Source of the DNA: Lachnospiraceae bacterium MC2017
Lineage (GTDB): Bacteria > Bacillota > Clostridia > Lachnospirales > Lachnospiraceae
Reading direction: 5' to 3'
DNA length: 64,000 nucleotides
Assembly: GCA_000701625.1 (NCBI GenBank)
Contig: JNJK01000005.1
Span: forward strand, 211,660 to 275,659
The position numbers and the translations under genes are program-made. This document shows, piece after piece, positions 8,480-16,731 of the stretch (positions are counted from its first letter, which is position 1; every line of letters begins with the position of its first letter). The notes under the pieces were generated by a model that was not told where the DNA came from, made no database searches, and was given only the letters and a program-made list of their open reading frames with translations.

Positions 8480-8869
8480 TCAGAACATGAAAATACTTCC
8501 ATTTTCACTTTCATTTATAACATAGTATGCTCTGTCTTCAGCCGGTTTCAGATAAATATTGATGGACTTGATTGAATCCTTGTCATGACCTGTTACTGTC
8601 CATGCATCATATATTCTCTGAAGAAGAACCTCCTGATTTACAGACTTTCCATCAAACTGGATCTCAGCCTCTATCTTTGGTAATGTCTTAGTCTTAGTCG
8701 TAGTCTTCTTTGCAGTTGTAGCTTTCTTTGCAGTTGTTGTCTTAGCCGGTGCCTTCTTCGCTGTAGCCTTCTTCTCTGTTGTAGCCTTCAATGCAGCTGT
8801 TTTCTCCGCTGCCGGCTTAACTGCCTTTGATTCTGTCTCTGTTCCTGCTGTCTTAGTCCTTGGTGCCAT
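8480..8869 (-). CDS. Lysine/alanine/threonine-rich protein with DUF6465-type C-terminal domain
   Basis: The 129-residue protein has two parts. Residues 1-62 are low-complexity Lys-Ala-Thr repeats (KKA, KKT and similar), like histone H1 tails or bacterial nucleoid proteins. Residues 63-129 form a compact domain (IEAEIQFDGKSVNQEVLLQRI, INIYLKPAEDRAYYVINE) that I associate with the Lachnospiraceae family DUF6465. The basic tail suggests binding to DNA or another polyanion in the cytoplasm; the C-terminal domain has no known activity. It stands alone, with a clear GGAGA site and its own terminator. The tail is coded by near-identical short repeats and probably varies in length between strains. 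Confidence 0.7.
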   Translation of the reverse strand: MAPRTKTAGTETESKAVKPAAEKTAALKATTEKKATAKKAPAKTTTAKKATTAKKTTTKTKTLPKIEAEIQFDGKSVNQEVLLQRIYDAWTVTGHDKDSIKSINIYLKPAEDRAYYVINESENGSIFMF

Positions 8870-8990
8870 AAAATGTATCTCCTCTCAACATTGTATCTGT
8901 CACTGATCCACATAAATAACCCCTATTGTGAATCAACAAACATTGTCATCATAATAATACACATTTTTTTGTTCTTTTTTCAATACTTTT

Positions 8991-10007
8991 TTATCCCATT
9001 GAAAAAATTGGATAACAATGTGCCCCTTCCTGCGCTTCCATAATATAATCATGCGTTTCCCCGTCAGCTGTTGCAATCCTTGCGTGATTACCGCTGGCAT
9101 ATACTGTTATAGTAAATAGCAGTCGACCGGTCTCTCCGTAGTACTTCACAGACTTAACTGCCGTTTCTTCATCAAGCTTTGACGCACGAGTCTCATCACC
9201 ATAAACATAATCATTGATAAGTTTAGCAGCATCACTTACTGACCCCGAAACAAAAAGCGCAGGTGAGATCGTATGGAACACGTTCTGGACTGATGTTCCA
9301 CCTGAGTTCGCTATCTCTTCTTCACTCAATGCGGGCAACGCCGTTCCATCCTCAAGAGAAGCTGAACCATCTGTATGTATCACGCACTCTGTTTTATTTA
9401 CAAGATAATTTTTTGCTGCTCCGTTCTCCGCTGTGACAACAATTTTTCCCAAAACGAGGTTAGAATTCAATACGATATCATTCCCACTATATTCTGCATT
9501 TAATGCTCCCGTGAGACTGCCGGTAAAACTAAGCTTTTTTGAACCATTTTTTGTTTTCATGGTCAGCTGATATCCGTAATCATCACCATTTATCGTTACT
9601 CCATTGGAAACATTTGCGACAACCGACTCCGCATTTGTAACCTTAAACGAACAAAAATATGTACTATTCTTTATTTCCGCAGAAGCTTCTTCCCCGAGAT
9701 TTGTAAACGTCACCTTTTTTGAAAAAGGAATGCTTTTTTCAGTTCCACCCTCTATGCTGCTTTCCGATCCGTCAGCAGCAGTTACCGTGATCGGCTCTTT
9801 TCCGGATGAAGTGATAGTAAAATCATCTTCACCTATATCTGACTCAGGGATAACGATCGTGTATTCATCATCTCCCTCACGTTCCGTTGCCTTTTCTATC
9901 GTTTCCGCCTTCACGGCATCTCGTCCGTATCCGGTTTCTACTGCATACACACAAACTCCACATATACATAACACTGCCACGACGGCAGGTACAAAAATCC
10001 GCTTCAT
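8991..10007 (-). CDS. Secreted protein of unknown function
   Basis: The 338-residue product begins with MKRIFVPAVVAVLCICGVCVYA, a signal peptide or N-terminal anchor. The rest is extracytoplasmic: an acidic linker (about 30-60), then predicted beta-rich segments with many Gly, Ser, Thr and Asn, ending in a possible small alpha/beta region (about 240-338; ISPALFVSGSVSDAAKLINDYVYG, LLFTITVYASGNHARIAT). No catalytic motif, lipobox or sortase signal is visible. AGGAG precedes the ATG at 11 bases. It stands alone between the lysine-rich protein gene and the acidic repeat protein cluster. I do not recognise the family. Confidence 0.6.
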   Translation of the reverse strand: MKRIFVPAVVAVLCICGVCVYAVETGYGRDAVKAETIEKATEREGDDEYTIVIPESDIGEDDFTITSSGKEPITVTAADGSESSIEGGTEKSIPFSKKVTFTNLGEEASAEIKNSTYFCSFKVTNAESVVANVSNGVTINGDDYGYQLTMKTKNGSKKLSFTGSLTGALNAEYSGNDIVLNSNLVLGKIVVTAENGAAKNYLVNKTECVIHTDGSASLEDGTALPALSEEEIANSGGTSVQNVFHTISPALFVSGSVSDAAKLINDYVYGDETRASKLDEETAVKSVKYYGETGRLLFTITVYASGNHARIATADGETHDYIMEAQEGAHCYPIFSMG

Positions 10008-10173
10008 TACTAATAAACTCCTACAATTATTTCTATTATCAACGCCATCTTTTAGCGTTATTTTTCAAACCGTAACACATTATACAATAAAATGTATTCG
10101 ACTTGATACATGAATGAAACGAAAAAGTAAAAAACAAAAAGAATACAAAACTACATTTTGATTGCGTTATGCA

Positions 10174-10207
10174 GAAAAAAGTCCCGGCGGATCACTCCAC
10201 CGGGACT
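10174..10207 (-). terminator. Terminator of the acidic repeat protein cluster
   Basis: AGTCCCGG pairs with CCGGGACT, extended by a GG/CC step, and is followed on the minus strand by TTTTTTCTGC. It lies 20 bases after the small gene at 10228-10485. Confidence 0.85.
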
Positions 10208-10227
10208 TCGTTTGGTTCATAATTTTG

Positions 10228-10485
10228 TTATTTGGGAGATTCCGCTACCTTTATCCTATGGCGAAATTTGATGTGGCTGTATAGTTTATCCAGAATTTCC
10301 TCTTCCGGACCACTTTGGATCGACTTTTCTCCTTCATCGTTAACTTTCTGAAGAAACCATACTCCGCCTTCTTCCCAACAACTTATTGCATTTATATCCG
10401 ATACTTCTTCACCATAATAAATATCAAGGTCACTAATATCTGTATTTAAAATATCCAGCTTAAACTCCAGTTCAGCCATTGTCAT
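10228..10485 (-). CDS. Small acidic protein of unknown function
   Basis: This 85-residue protein starts at the ATG at 10485, which follows AAGGA at ten bases; a second ATG two codons on is too far. It has no membrane segment. The sequence (LDIYYGEEVSDINAISCWEEGG, VWFLQKVNDEGEKSIQSG) suggests a small alpha/beta fold. It follows the acidic repeat protein gene by 57 bases and precedes a strong terminator, so it is probably the last gene of that cluster. I recognise no family. Confidence 0.55.
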   Translation of the reverse strand: MTMAELEFKLDILNTDISDLDIYYGEEVSDINAISCWEEGGVWFLQKVNDEGEKSIQSGPEEEILDKLYSHIKFRHRIKVAESPK

Positions 10486-10542
10486 GATAGATCATTCCTT
10501 TCTTGCAAAGCTTTAACATCTGTCTGGTGCCTCGCGATCAGC

Positions 10543-13362
10543 TTATACCGTCTGAATTTCCTTCTTTCCCTCACGCATGATCACCGATGCAACATAATTC
10601 TTTTTTGCCTCTGCATTGATCTTCGCACGATATTCCGGATCGCATCTATAATTCGTTTCTTTCTGGATCGTATCAAGGAGTTTGCACCTTTCTGACCAGA
10701 TACCAAAGTCTCTGATATGGATCTTCTTTATTACATCGCTTGAGCTTATTCCACCATCAGGGTTCAGATGAAGTTCAGCCACGAGACCGTCTATACTGAT
10801 CTGATTTGAATCATCCCGGAACTTTGTATTGGTCTTATTTACAAAGTCCTCTGCAATCTTCGGATCAAGCTCATAGAGTAGGATCATCGCTACATCAAAG
10901 CGCTTTCTACCGTACTCTTTCTTTCTGATCCTTGGCTTGTTCTTCACATAATTAATTACGTTATTCAGAAGTTCCTTACGACTTTCTTCGGCTTCTCTTC
11001 TGGAATTGGTTCCCTCTCTGCTGCCATTCATTTCTGCGATCCACCCAGCAACCTTGTAGCGATAATCTCGAAGAGCCCACATCATATCACTATATGAATC
11101 AGAATTGTATCCCCAGCTCTTTGCAGAAAGAAGTGCGTCTTCAAGAATAACAATATTTTCAACGTGTTCCATGAGCCAGTTACGATCATAGTCTCTTGCT
11201 GCGCCTTCAACCTCAGCTTCTTTCTTGTTGAGTTCTTTTAGGCTGACACGTTCTATTGCAACCGGAGGCGCCACAGGAGTAACGACTTCATTGATCACTA
11301 CCGGTTCAGCTTCGTTGTTCATTATCGCCTCAGGTTCAGGACTGACTGCCTCTTCTGCTTCCTGAGCTTTATCAACTTCCAGAGTAAATTCCTCTACAAA
11401 GTTTTCTTCCTGGATAGCTTCGATGTCTTTGTTTTCACTACTCTGAACAGCGTCTGTTTCAATGTTTTCACCACCCTGACTATTAATCTCATTGATCGCA
11501 TCAATGATCTCACGCTGCTTGTCCGTAATAATTGGAGCTTCCTCCATTACCGGAGCTTCTTCCATCACCATTTCTGGCATTACGGGCGTCTCGGCTGCTG
11601 GTTCTTCTGGCATTATTGGAGTTTCCTCCATCACCATGTCAGGTATTACAGGTGTCTCGGCCACTGGTTCTTCTGACATTATTGGAGTTTCCTCCATCAC
11701 CATGTCAGGTATTACAGGTGTCTCGGCTACTAGTTCTTCTGACATTATTGGAGTTTCCTCCATCACCATGTCAGGTATTACAGGTGTCTCGGCCACTGGT
11801 TCTTCTGACATTATTGGAGTTTCCTCCATCACCATGTCAGGTATTACAGGTGTCTCGGCTACTGGTTCTTCTGGGATTACATCCTGCATTAATGTTTCTG
11901 TATAATCTATGGATGTCTCTGGTAAAGCCGCTGCTTCTGGTGAAGCCACTGCCTCCGCAGGAATATCCTGCATCAAAGTCTCTGTATAATCTACAGATGC
12001 TTCGGGCATTACCGGTGCTTCTGCCATTGGCATATCCGGGATGATCGGTGTCTCTTCTGTTGGCATCACCAAATCTTCCGGATTGATTGCGTCTGTCGGC
12101 ATCGCTATATCTTCGGGCGCAATCGCATCTGTCGGCATCGCTATGTCTTCTGGCGCAATCGCATCCGTCGGCATCGCTATATCTTCAGGCGCAATCGCAT
12201 CCGTCGGCATTATCGGTTCTTCTGGCATTACCGGGGTTTCTGCCATCGCCATATCAGGCATTACCAGTGCTTCTTCTACCGGCAAATCCGGAATGATAGG
12301 TGTCTCATCCACTGGCATATCCGGAATTACCGGTGCCTCATCCACCGGCATGTCAGGAATGATCGGTGCTTCTTCCGGCATTGCCAAGTCTTCCGGACTG
12401 ATCGCGTCTGTTGGCGTCGCTATATCTTCAGGCGCAATCGCATCCGTCGGCATCGCTATATCTTCGGGCGCAATTGCATCCGTCGGCATTATCGGTTCTT
12501 CTGGCATTACCGGGGTTTCTGCCATCGCCATATCAGGCATTACCAGTGCTTCTTCTACGGGCATATCCGGAATGATAGGTGTCTCATCCACTGGCATATC
12601 CGGAATTACCGGTGCCTCATCCACCGGCATGTCGGGAATGATCGGTGCTTCTTCCGGCATTGCCAAGTCTTCCGGACTGATTGCGTCTGTTGGCGTCGCT
12701 ATATCTTCGGGCGCAATTGCATCCGTAGGCATTATCGGTTCTTCTGGCATTACCGGGGTTTCTGCCATCGCCATATCAGGCATTACCGGTGCTTCTTCTA
12801 CCGGCATATCCGGAATGATAGGTGTCTCATCCACTGGCATATCCGGAATTACCGGTGCCTCATCCACCGGCATGTCGGGAATGATCGGTGCTTCTTCCGG
12901 CATTGCCAAGTCTTCCGGACTGATTGCGTCTGTTGGCATCGCTATATCTTCGGGCACAATCGCATCCGTAGGCACTATCGGTTCTTCCGGAATAATCGGG
13001 GCTTCTTCTGCCACCGGCATATCGGGGATGATCGGAGGCTCTTCTGTTGGCATTGCCAAGTCTTCCGGACTGATTGCGTCTGTTGGCATCGCTATATCTT
13101 CTGGCGCAATCGCATCCGTCGGCATCGCTATATCTTCGGGCGCAATCGCATCCGTAGGTATTATCGGTTCTTCCGGAATGATCGGGGCTTCTTCTGCTAC
13201 CGGCATATCGGAAATCACGGGAGCCTCATCCATAGGCATATCCGGAATAATCGGTGCTTCTTCTGCCACCGGCATATCTGGAATGACCGGTGCTTCTTCT
13301 GCTACTGGCATATCGGGCATTATCGGTTCTTCCGGCATTACCGCAGCTTCTTCCACCGGCAT
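10543..13362 (-). CDS. Large acidic repeat protein with C-terminal globular domain
   Basis: The frame encodes 939 residues. Residues 1 to about 635 are Pro-, Met-, Glu- and Ile-rich repeats with blocks such as PIIPDMPVDEAPV, PTDAIAPEDIAM and VIPDMVMEETPIMSEE. About 636-700 is an acidic linker, and about 710-939 a charged helical domain (RNWLMEHVENIVILEDALL, MMWALRDYRYKVAGWIAEM). There is no signal peptide or membrane segment. The start is doubtful: the first ATG has no ribosome binding site, and the frame continues upstream without a break to a TGA that is the stop of the preceding gene in the same frame. One longer gene broken by TGA, readthrough, or coupled restart are all possible. The function is unknown. 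Confidence 0.6.
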   Translation of the reverse strand: MPVEEAAVMPEEPIMPDMPVAEEAPVIPDMPVAEEAPIIPDMPMDEAPVISDMPVAEEAPIIPEEPIIPTDAIAPEDIAMPTDAIAPEDIAMPTDAISPEDLAMPTEEPPIIPDMPVAEEAPIIPEEPIVPTDAIVPEDIAMPTDAISPEDLAMPEEAPIIPDMPVDEAPVIPDMPVDETPIIPDMPVEEAPVMPDMAMAETPVMPEEPIMPTDAIAPEDIATPTDAISPEDLAMPEEAPIIPDMPVDEAPVIPDMPVDETPIIPDMPVEEALVMPDMAMAETPVMPEEPIMPTDAIAPEDIAMPTDAIAPEDIATPTDAISPEDLAMPEEAPIIPDMPVDEAPVIPDMPVDETPIIPDLPVEEALVMPDMAMAETPVMPEEPIMPTDAIAPEDIAMPTDAIAPEDIAMPTDAIAPEDIAMPTDAINPEDLVMPTEETPIIPDMPMAEAPVMPEASVDYTETLMQDIPAEAVASPEAAALPETSIDYTETLMQDVIPEEPVAETPVIPDMVMEETPIMSEEPVAETPVIPDMVMEETPIMSEELVAETPVIPDMVMEETPIMSEEPVAETPVIPDMVMEETPIMPEEPAAETPVMPEMVMEEAPVMEEAPIITDKQREIIDAINEINSQGGENIETDAVQSSENKDIEAIQEENFVEEFTLEVDKAQEAEEAVSPEPEAIMNNEAEPVVINEVVTPVAPPVAIERVSLKELNKKEAEVEGAARDYDRNWLMEHVENIVILEDALLSAKSWGYNSDSYSDMMWALRDYRYKVAGWIAEMNGSREGTNSRREAEESRKELLNNVINYVKNKPRIRKKEYGRKRFDVAMILLYELDPKIAEDFVNKTNTKFRDDSNQISIDGLVAELHLNPDGGISSSDVIKKIHIRDFGIWSERCKLLDTIQKETNYRCDPEYRAKINAEAKKNYVASVIMREGKKEIQTV
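11550..11875. repeat. Tandem 66-bp repeats (about five units) inside the acidic repeat gene
   Basis: A 66-base unit recurs about five times with few changes; each unit encodes 22 residues (VIPDMVMEETPIMSEEPVAET type). The middle units are almost identical, so they spread recently by slippage or recombination. The length is a multiple of three, so the frame is kept. Confidence 0.9.
12035..13340. repeat. Higher-order repeats of 30-60 bp units in the acidic repeat gene
   Basis: Units coding for PTDAIAPEDIAM and PDMPVDEAPVI alternate and are combined into three or four near-identical blocks of roughly 280-330 bases. The plus strand also stays open for over 1.4 kb here, a by-product of the repeat composition. 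Confidence 0.85.
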
Positions 13363-13404
13363 TTCAGGTGCTGCATTTACAGAATACTTACTCAGTATGT
13401 CCGG

Positions 13405-13731
13405 TCATTCAACCATTCCTGATGCCAAGTATCCTTCTAAACTGTCATTTGAAAGATAAATACCCTTTATAGCATTGATAAAAGGCTCCGTATCCAGCTG
13501 CCTCCAGTTTTCCCGATCGGTATTATCCAGAACAGCTGCCAAAATTCTTGTATCTTCCTTTATATTTCTATTTGCCTTTGCTGCCTTATCAAGATTTCTC
13601 ATTCTGCATAGATCTGTTTCCGGTCTGTCCAACAGATGCTGCAAAAAATTGCTGTCTTCCAAAAATCCATGATACAGTGTCGCTATATAATTAACGAGTG
13701 CCGTATCATCCATGACATATCCTTCACCCAT
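13405..13731 (-). CDS. Short protein in frame with the acidic repeat gene
   Basis: The best start is the ATG at 13731, nine bases after a perfect AAGGAGG; the ATG at 13791 adds an Arg-rich stretch and has no site. This gives 108 residues, predicted helical (DDTALVNYIATLYHGFLEDSNFLQHLL, RILAAVLDNTDRENWRQL). It ends GMVE-TGA, and after the TGA the same frame continues directly into the repeat protein. The segment looks like the N-terminal domain of a single long protein cut by one stop codon. If the stop is real, this product is a free 12-kDa domain. I recognise no family. Confidence 0.6.
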   Translation of the reverse strand: MGEGYVMDDTALVNYIATLYHGFLEDSNFLQHLLDRPETDLCRMRNLDKAAKANRNIKEDTRILAAVLDNTDRENWRQLDTEPFINAIKGIYLSNDSLEGYLASGMVE

Positions 13732-13856
13732 CTGATCGATCCTCCTTCGTCGTCGGCTCTGTCTGAATCCATTCTTACGCCGCGAAAACATACAATTTAT
13801 CTAATATGAAATACGAATTCCTACTCCATAATCCACGAATAATGTAAAAAAATACA

Positions 13857-13911
13857 AAAGAAGAGCCGCTATCCCAAGTGAACATTCACTCGAAATAACG
13901 GCTCTTCTTTT
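13857..13911 (-). terminator. Terminator of the Fe-S operon
   Basis: AAAAGAAGAGCCG pairs with CGGCTCTTCTTTT around a long imperfect loop containing a further small stem. The minus strand then reads TTTTGTATTTTTTT. It lies 12 bases after the C-GCAxxG-C-C gene. Confidence 0.8.
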
Positions 13912-13922
13912 ACGACAAAATA

Positions 13923-14297
13923 TCAAATTTTGCTTTCAAGTATCTTTACAGCATTTCTTACACAATCATCACAATCGCAGAGAACTTTTCCTGTCCCGAT
14001 TCCCTTTAAATCTCCACAGATAGTTGCACCACTCTTTTCTTCAAACTCCTGCAGCATCTCACGTGATACAGCTGTTGTTGGCTTTCCGGTATCATTTGCA
14101 AGTCCTAACACCATATTCGCTCCGACAAGTGCACCGCATGTAGCCTTCATGCAGCCCATTCCACCGCCAAAACCGGAACCAACCGCTTTTAGCTGCTCAT
14201 CTGTCATCCCTGTACGATCTTCAAATGCCTTCAGCACCGCCTGACAACAATTGAAACCACTGTGCTTAAATTCTACTGCCTGTTCTGCTCTTTCCAT
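13923..14297 (-). CDS. C-GCAxxG-C-C family redox-type protein
   Basis: The ATG at 14297 follows AAAGGA by nine bases; an ATG 24 bases earlier overlaps the previous gene and lacks a site. The 124-residue protein carries the family pattern: NCCQAVLKAF near the start, GSGFGGGMGCMKATCGALVGA (the GG.G...C....G core), and closing cysteines in CGDLKG and LCDCDDCV. Conserved cysteines suggest metal or Fe-S binding or redox chemistry; the biochemical role is not established. It is the last gene after a ferredoxin and a NapH-like membrane protein, which fits an electron-transfer role. A second, diverged family member lies at 36740-37198. Confidence 0.85.
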   Translation of the reverse strand: MERAEQAVEFKHSGFNCCQAVLKAFEDRTGMTDEQLKAVGSGFGGGMGCMKATCGALVGANMVLGLANDTGKPTTAVSREMLQEFEEKSGATICGDLKGIGTGKVLCDCDDCVRNAVKILESKI

Positions 14298-14310
14298 ATT
14301 TCTCTTTCCT

Positions 14311-14883
14311 TTACTTTCCATTCTTTAATTTACAAATTCCCTGAGTCATAGTTCCCATAGGACAAAAAGTACACCATGTCCTCGGACGATACAATTTCAT
14401 GACGATCAGTCCGATAAGCGTGGACGTAAGCATCATGCTGTAAAATCCAAAACTGAATTGTGCTACCCAATCAGGTGCCATCCCCACAGTATATGCCCAG
14501 TTCCACGGAACCTTAAACGTCCAGAAAAGCTTTAATACCTGACGCAGATCCCGCGCGCCACCTGCCACAAGCCATGTCTGATATAACATATTTACAAACA
14601 TAGTCATGAAAAATACCAAAAATCCATAGCGGAAATATTTGGATGACATCCACGCCGGAGCCGGTCTCTTTCCCGAAAACTTCAACTTCTTTCCAAGGAA
14701 TCTGAATAATTTACCACGCCCGCAATACTGATTGCAAAACATCTTGTTTCCACCAAATATCGCAAGTATGAGCGGCAGGATAAAATCAATCATCCCGAGC
14801 CATGCAAACAGGATATTAAAGAATCCCAGCGAAAAATAAATGATCGGCCATATCCAGAGATAGTCAGTCCACTTTTTCTTCAT
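14311..14883 (-). CDS. NapH/NosR-type 4Fe-4S membrane protein
   Basis: The protein has 190 residues from the ATG at 14883, seven bases after GGAGG at the end of the ferredoxin gene; an ATG at 14889 is too close to that site. It has about four membrane segments. Two short cysteine motifs sit at the membrane face: FCNQYCGRG near residue 50 and WCTFCPMGTMTQGIC near 170, as in the NapH/NosR/RdxA group. Such proteins pass electrons between quinols or flavins and periplasmic or cytoplasmic acceptors. The overlap with the 2[4Fe-4S] ferredoxin gene suggests the pair works as a unit. It lacks the extra domains of NosR and is shorter than NapH. Confidence 0.8.
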   Translation of the reverse strand: MKKKWTDYLWIWPIIYFSLGFFNILFAWLGMIDFILPLILAIFGGNKMFCNQYCGRGKLFRFLGKKLKFSGKRPAPAWMSSKYFRYGFLVFFMTMFVNMLYQTWLVAGGARDLRQVLKLFWTFKVPWNWAYTVGMAPDWVAQFSFGFYSMMLTSTLIGLIVMKLYRPRTWCTFCPMGTMTQGICKLKNGK

Positions 14884-14885
14884 CT

Positions 14886-15077
14886 TCATACCTCCATGAC
14901 CGCGATACTGCCTGCCGGACAGCTGCCTGCGCAAAGACCACATCCGACACAAAGATTCTGATCTACCTCTGCTGCGATGCCCTTTCGTATATGAACAGCC
15001 CCTCTCGGGCACTCATTCACACATTCACCACACGCCACACACACGTCTGCATTAACAAATGCTTTTTTCTTAGCCAT
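14886..15077 (-). CDS. 2[4Fe-4S] ferredoxin
   Basis: A 63-residue protein with two complete cluster motifs: CVACGECVNECPRG (about residues 13-26) and CVGCGLCAGSCPAG (about 43-56). This is a classic clostridial-type two-cluster ferredoxin, a low-potential electron carrier. It is the first structural gene after the Crp/Fnr regulator, with an 83-base gap that may hold a promoter, and it is followed with overlap by the NapH-like membrane protein. The electron donor is not identified here. Confidence 0.92.
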   Translation of the reverse strand: MAKKKAFVNADVCVACGECVNECPRGAVHIRKGIAAEVDQNLCVGCGLCAGSCPAGSIAVMEV

Positions 15078-15160
15078 TTCTTCCTCCTACATACGGTCAT
15101 TGACCCGCTTTCGAAGATATCATACCCGATACTAAAAGCATTGTATGTAACTCAATCACA

Positions 15161-15820
15161 TTACACGTATTTTTTTAATAATTCCGTATCATTTATTACA
15201 ATTTTTCCTCTTTGCAACTCTATTGCCGAATCCTCTTCCATATATTTCAAAACACGACTCACAACTTCTCTCGCGCTGCCGATCAGTTTTGCGATCTGCT
15301 CATGTGTATAACAAACGACCTTCTCTCCGCTCTCATTCACTTCGTGCAGTAAAAATTCTGCCACTCGCCTATCTGCACTATAGAAAAGAATCTGCTGCAT
15401 AAGCCACAACATATCAGAAAACTTCTCACTTGCATGTTTATACAAAAACAATTCCAGCTCCATGTGCTTCTCTGCAATTTCATGAAGGATAGCTGATGGA
15501 ACGACGATAACTTCTGTCTTTTCTATAGCTTCTATCATGATATCCACGGTTATGGCATCCATAAGACACGATGCTGTGAGAATACAAACATCACCGCTCT
15601 GTACCCTGAAAAGCGTCACTTCTCTGCCTTCTTCAGAAACTATATACGGTCGGAGCTGTCCTTTTTTTATAAGCAATATCCCTCTGCAATCATCACTGCT
15701 TCTATGAACCACATCTCCCTTTTGATATGTTTTCGTAACTGCCTGTTCAATAATACGCTGCTTCTCATCATCGGACAGCAGCTCCCACTTCGGAAAATTT
15801 GACCCCAAAAAATCTTTCAT
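15161..15820 (-). CDS. Crp/Fnr family transcription regulator
   Basis: From the ATG at 15820 the protein has 219 residues, the usual length. An N-terminal cyclic-nucleotide-type beta-barrel (about 15-130: QKGDVVHRSSDDCRGILLIKKG, VQSGDVCILTASC) is followed by a winged helix-turn-helix (about 165-210: THEQIAKLIGSAREVVSRVLKYM). No N-terminal Cys cluster as in FNR is seen, but C-ILTASC in the barrel is typical of a clostridial subgroup. It lies just upstream of the ferredoxin, NapH-like and C-GCAxxG-C-C genes on the same strand, so it probably controls them and may sense redox state or a small ligand. The gene order supports this; the ligand is unknown. Confidence 0.85.
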   Translation of the reverse strand: MKDFLGSNFPKWELLSDDEKQRIIEQAVTKTYQKGDVVHRSSDDCRGILLIKKGQLRPYIVSEEGREVTLFRVQSGDVCILTASCLMDAITVDIMIEAIEKTEVIVVPSAILHEIAEKHMELELFLYKHASEKFSDMLWLMQQILFYSADRRVAEFLLHEVNESGEKVVCYTHEQIAKLIGSAREVVSRVLKYMEEDSAIELQRGKIVINDTELLKKYV

Positions 15821-15870
15821 AACAAACAAAAACCTTTTTATTCTTCACCTGTCTTCACGATCAAAAAACT

Positions 15871-16731
15871 CTATTTTTTCACAAATAAAGCTCTGTAACT
15901 CCTCGGAGACATACCCATTTCTTCACGAAAAACCCTGTTGAAACTCGAAATACTCTGAAACCCGGAAAGCATAGCAACCTCAGTAAGCGTAGTATCACTT
16001 TTAGATAATAACTCCGCTGCTTTTTCAAGCCTGATCATATTCAACCATTTGCTGTAATTTTTACCGGTAACATTTTTAAATATCCTGGAAAAATAATCCC
16101 TGCTGATGCCTGCCATCTTTGCCATCGCATTCTGCGAGAGATCGTCTGCCGTAAGATTATGCTTAATATACTCAGTTACCATTATCATTCTCTGCATAAC
16201 ATCATCTGTGTAGCTTATCTGTTCCCCATCAATATCCGCTAACAGCTCTGAACGATATTCCAAGAGAGTAAGCATATAATCCATGAAAAGCATACAGCAT
16301 TTTATCTCTCGCTCCGGATCTCCCGACAAAAAAATATCCTTCATTTTTTGAATGATCTCAAGTAATTTTCCTGAGAGCTCCGGATGATTATCTGCACTTA
16401 TCTTATGTAGATGTCTAAATAAATGCATTATTTTTTGCAGATCAAAAAATGTATTTACAAAAGTATTTGAAAATTTGATTATCACTGCATTTTCAACATT
16501 CGCATCCACTATAGCATGCATCTCCATTGGCCATACAATGATAAAATCTCCGGGTTTAAGATCATAAGTATTTTTACCAACCTTATAAATATTTGTATCT
16601 CCGGCTTCTATCAGAATGAGTTCACCATACGAATGCCAATGAGTTTGATAGCCTCTTCCCTTATGGCCATAAGACAGATTAAAATTACTCGTGCTTTCGA
16701 AATCATATATTTCAAACTTACTATAATCCAT
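15871..16731 (-). CDS. AraC family transcription regulator
   Basis: The ATG at 16731 follows GGGGAG at about 11 bases and gives 286 residues; a TTG at 16764 lacks a site. Residues about 20-110 form a cupin sensor domain (THWHSYGELILIEAGD, LKPGDFIIVWPMEMHAI). The C-terminal 100 residues are two AraC-type helix-turn-helix units (MAKMAGISRDYFSRIFKNVTGKNYSKWL and VAMLSGFQSISSFNRVFREEMGMSPRSYR). Members usually activate sugar or stress genes in response to a small molecule. No obvious target operon is adjacent: brnQ lies upstream on the same strand and the Crp/Fnr gene downstream. The target and ligand are unknown. Confidence 0.85.
   Translation of the reverse strand: MDYSKFEIYDFESTSNFNLSYGHKGRGYQTHWHSYGELILIEAGDTNIYKVGKNTYDLKPGDFIIVWPMEMHAIVDANVENAVIIKFSNTFVNTFFDLQKIMHLFRHLHKISADNHPELSGKLLEIIQKMKDIFLSGDPEREIKCCMLFMDYMLTLLEYRSELLADIDGEQISYTDDVMQRMIMVTEYIKHNLTADDLSQNAMAKMAGISRDYFSRIFKNVTGKNYSKWLNMIRLEKAAELLSKSDTTLTEVAMLSGFQSISSFNRVFREEMGMSPRSYRALFVKK

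Noticed and set aside
11550..11880. Regular repeats that could suggest a CRISPR array
   Set aside because: Units are 66 bases, contiguous with no variable spacers, keep a coding frame, and no cas genes are near.
12041..13459. Long open frame on the plus strand (472 codons) opposite the acidic repeat gene
   Set aside because: It is an antisense shadow of the tandem repeats, giving a low-complexity Ser-Gly-Ile chain without a ribosome binding site; the minus strand has a plausible globular C-terminal domain.
10543..13731. Selenocysteine at the in-frame TGA
   Set aside because: No SECIS-like stem is obvious just after the TGA and the surrounding sequence is not a redox motif; a nonsense change or separate genes are simpler.
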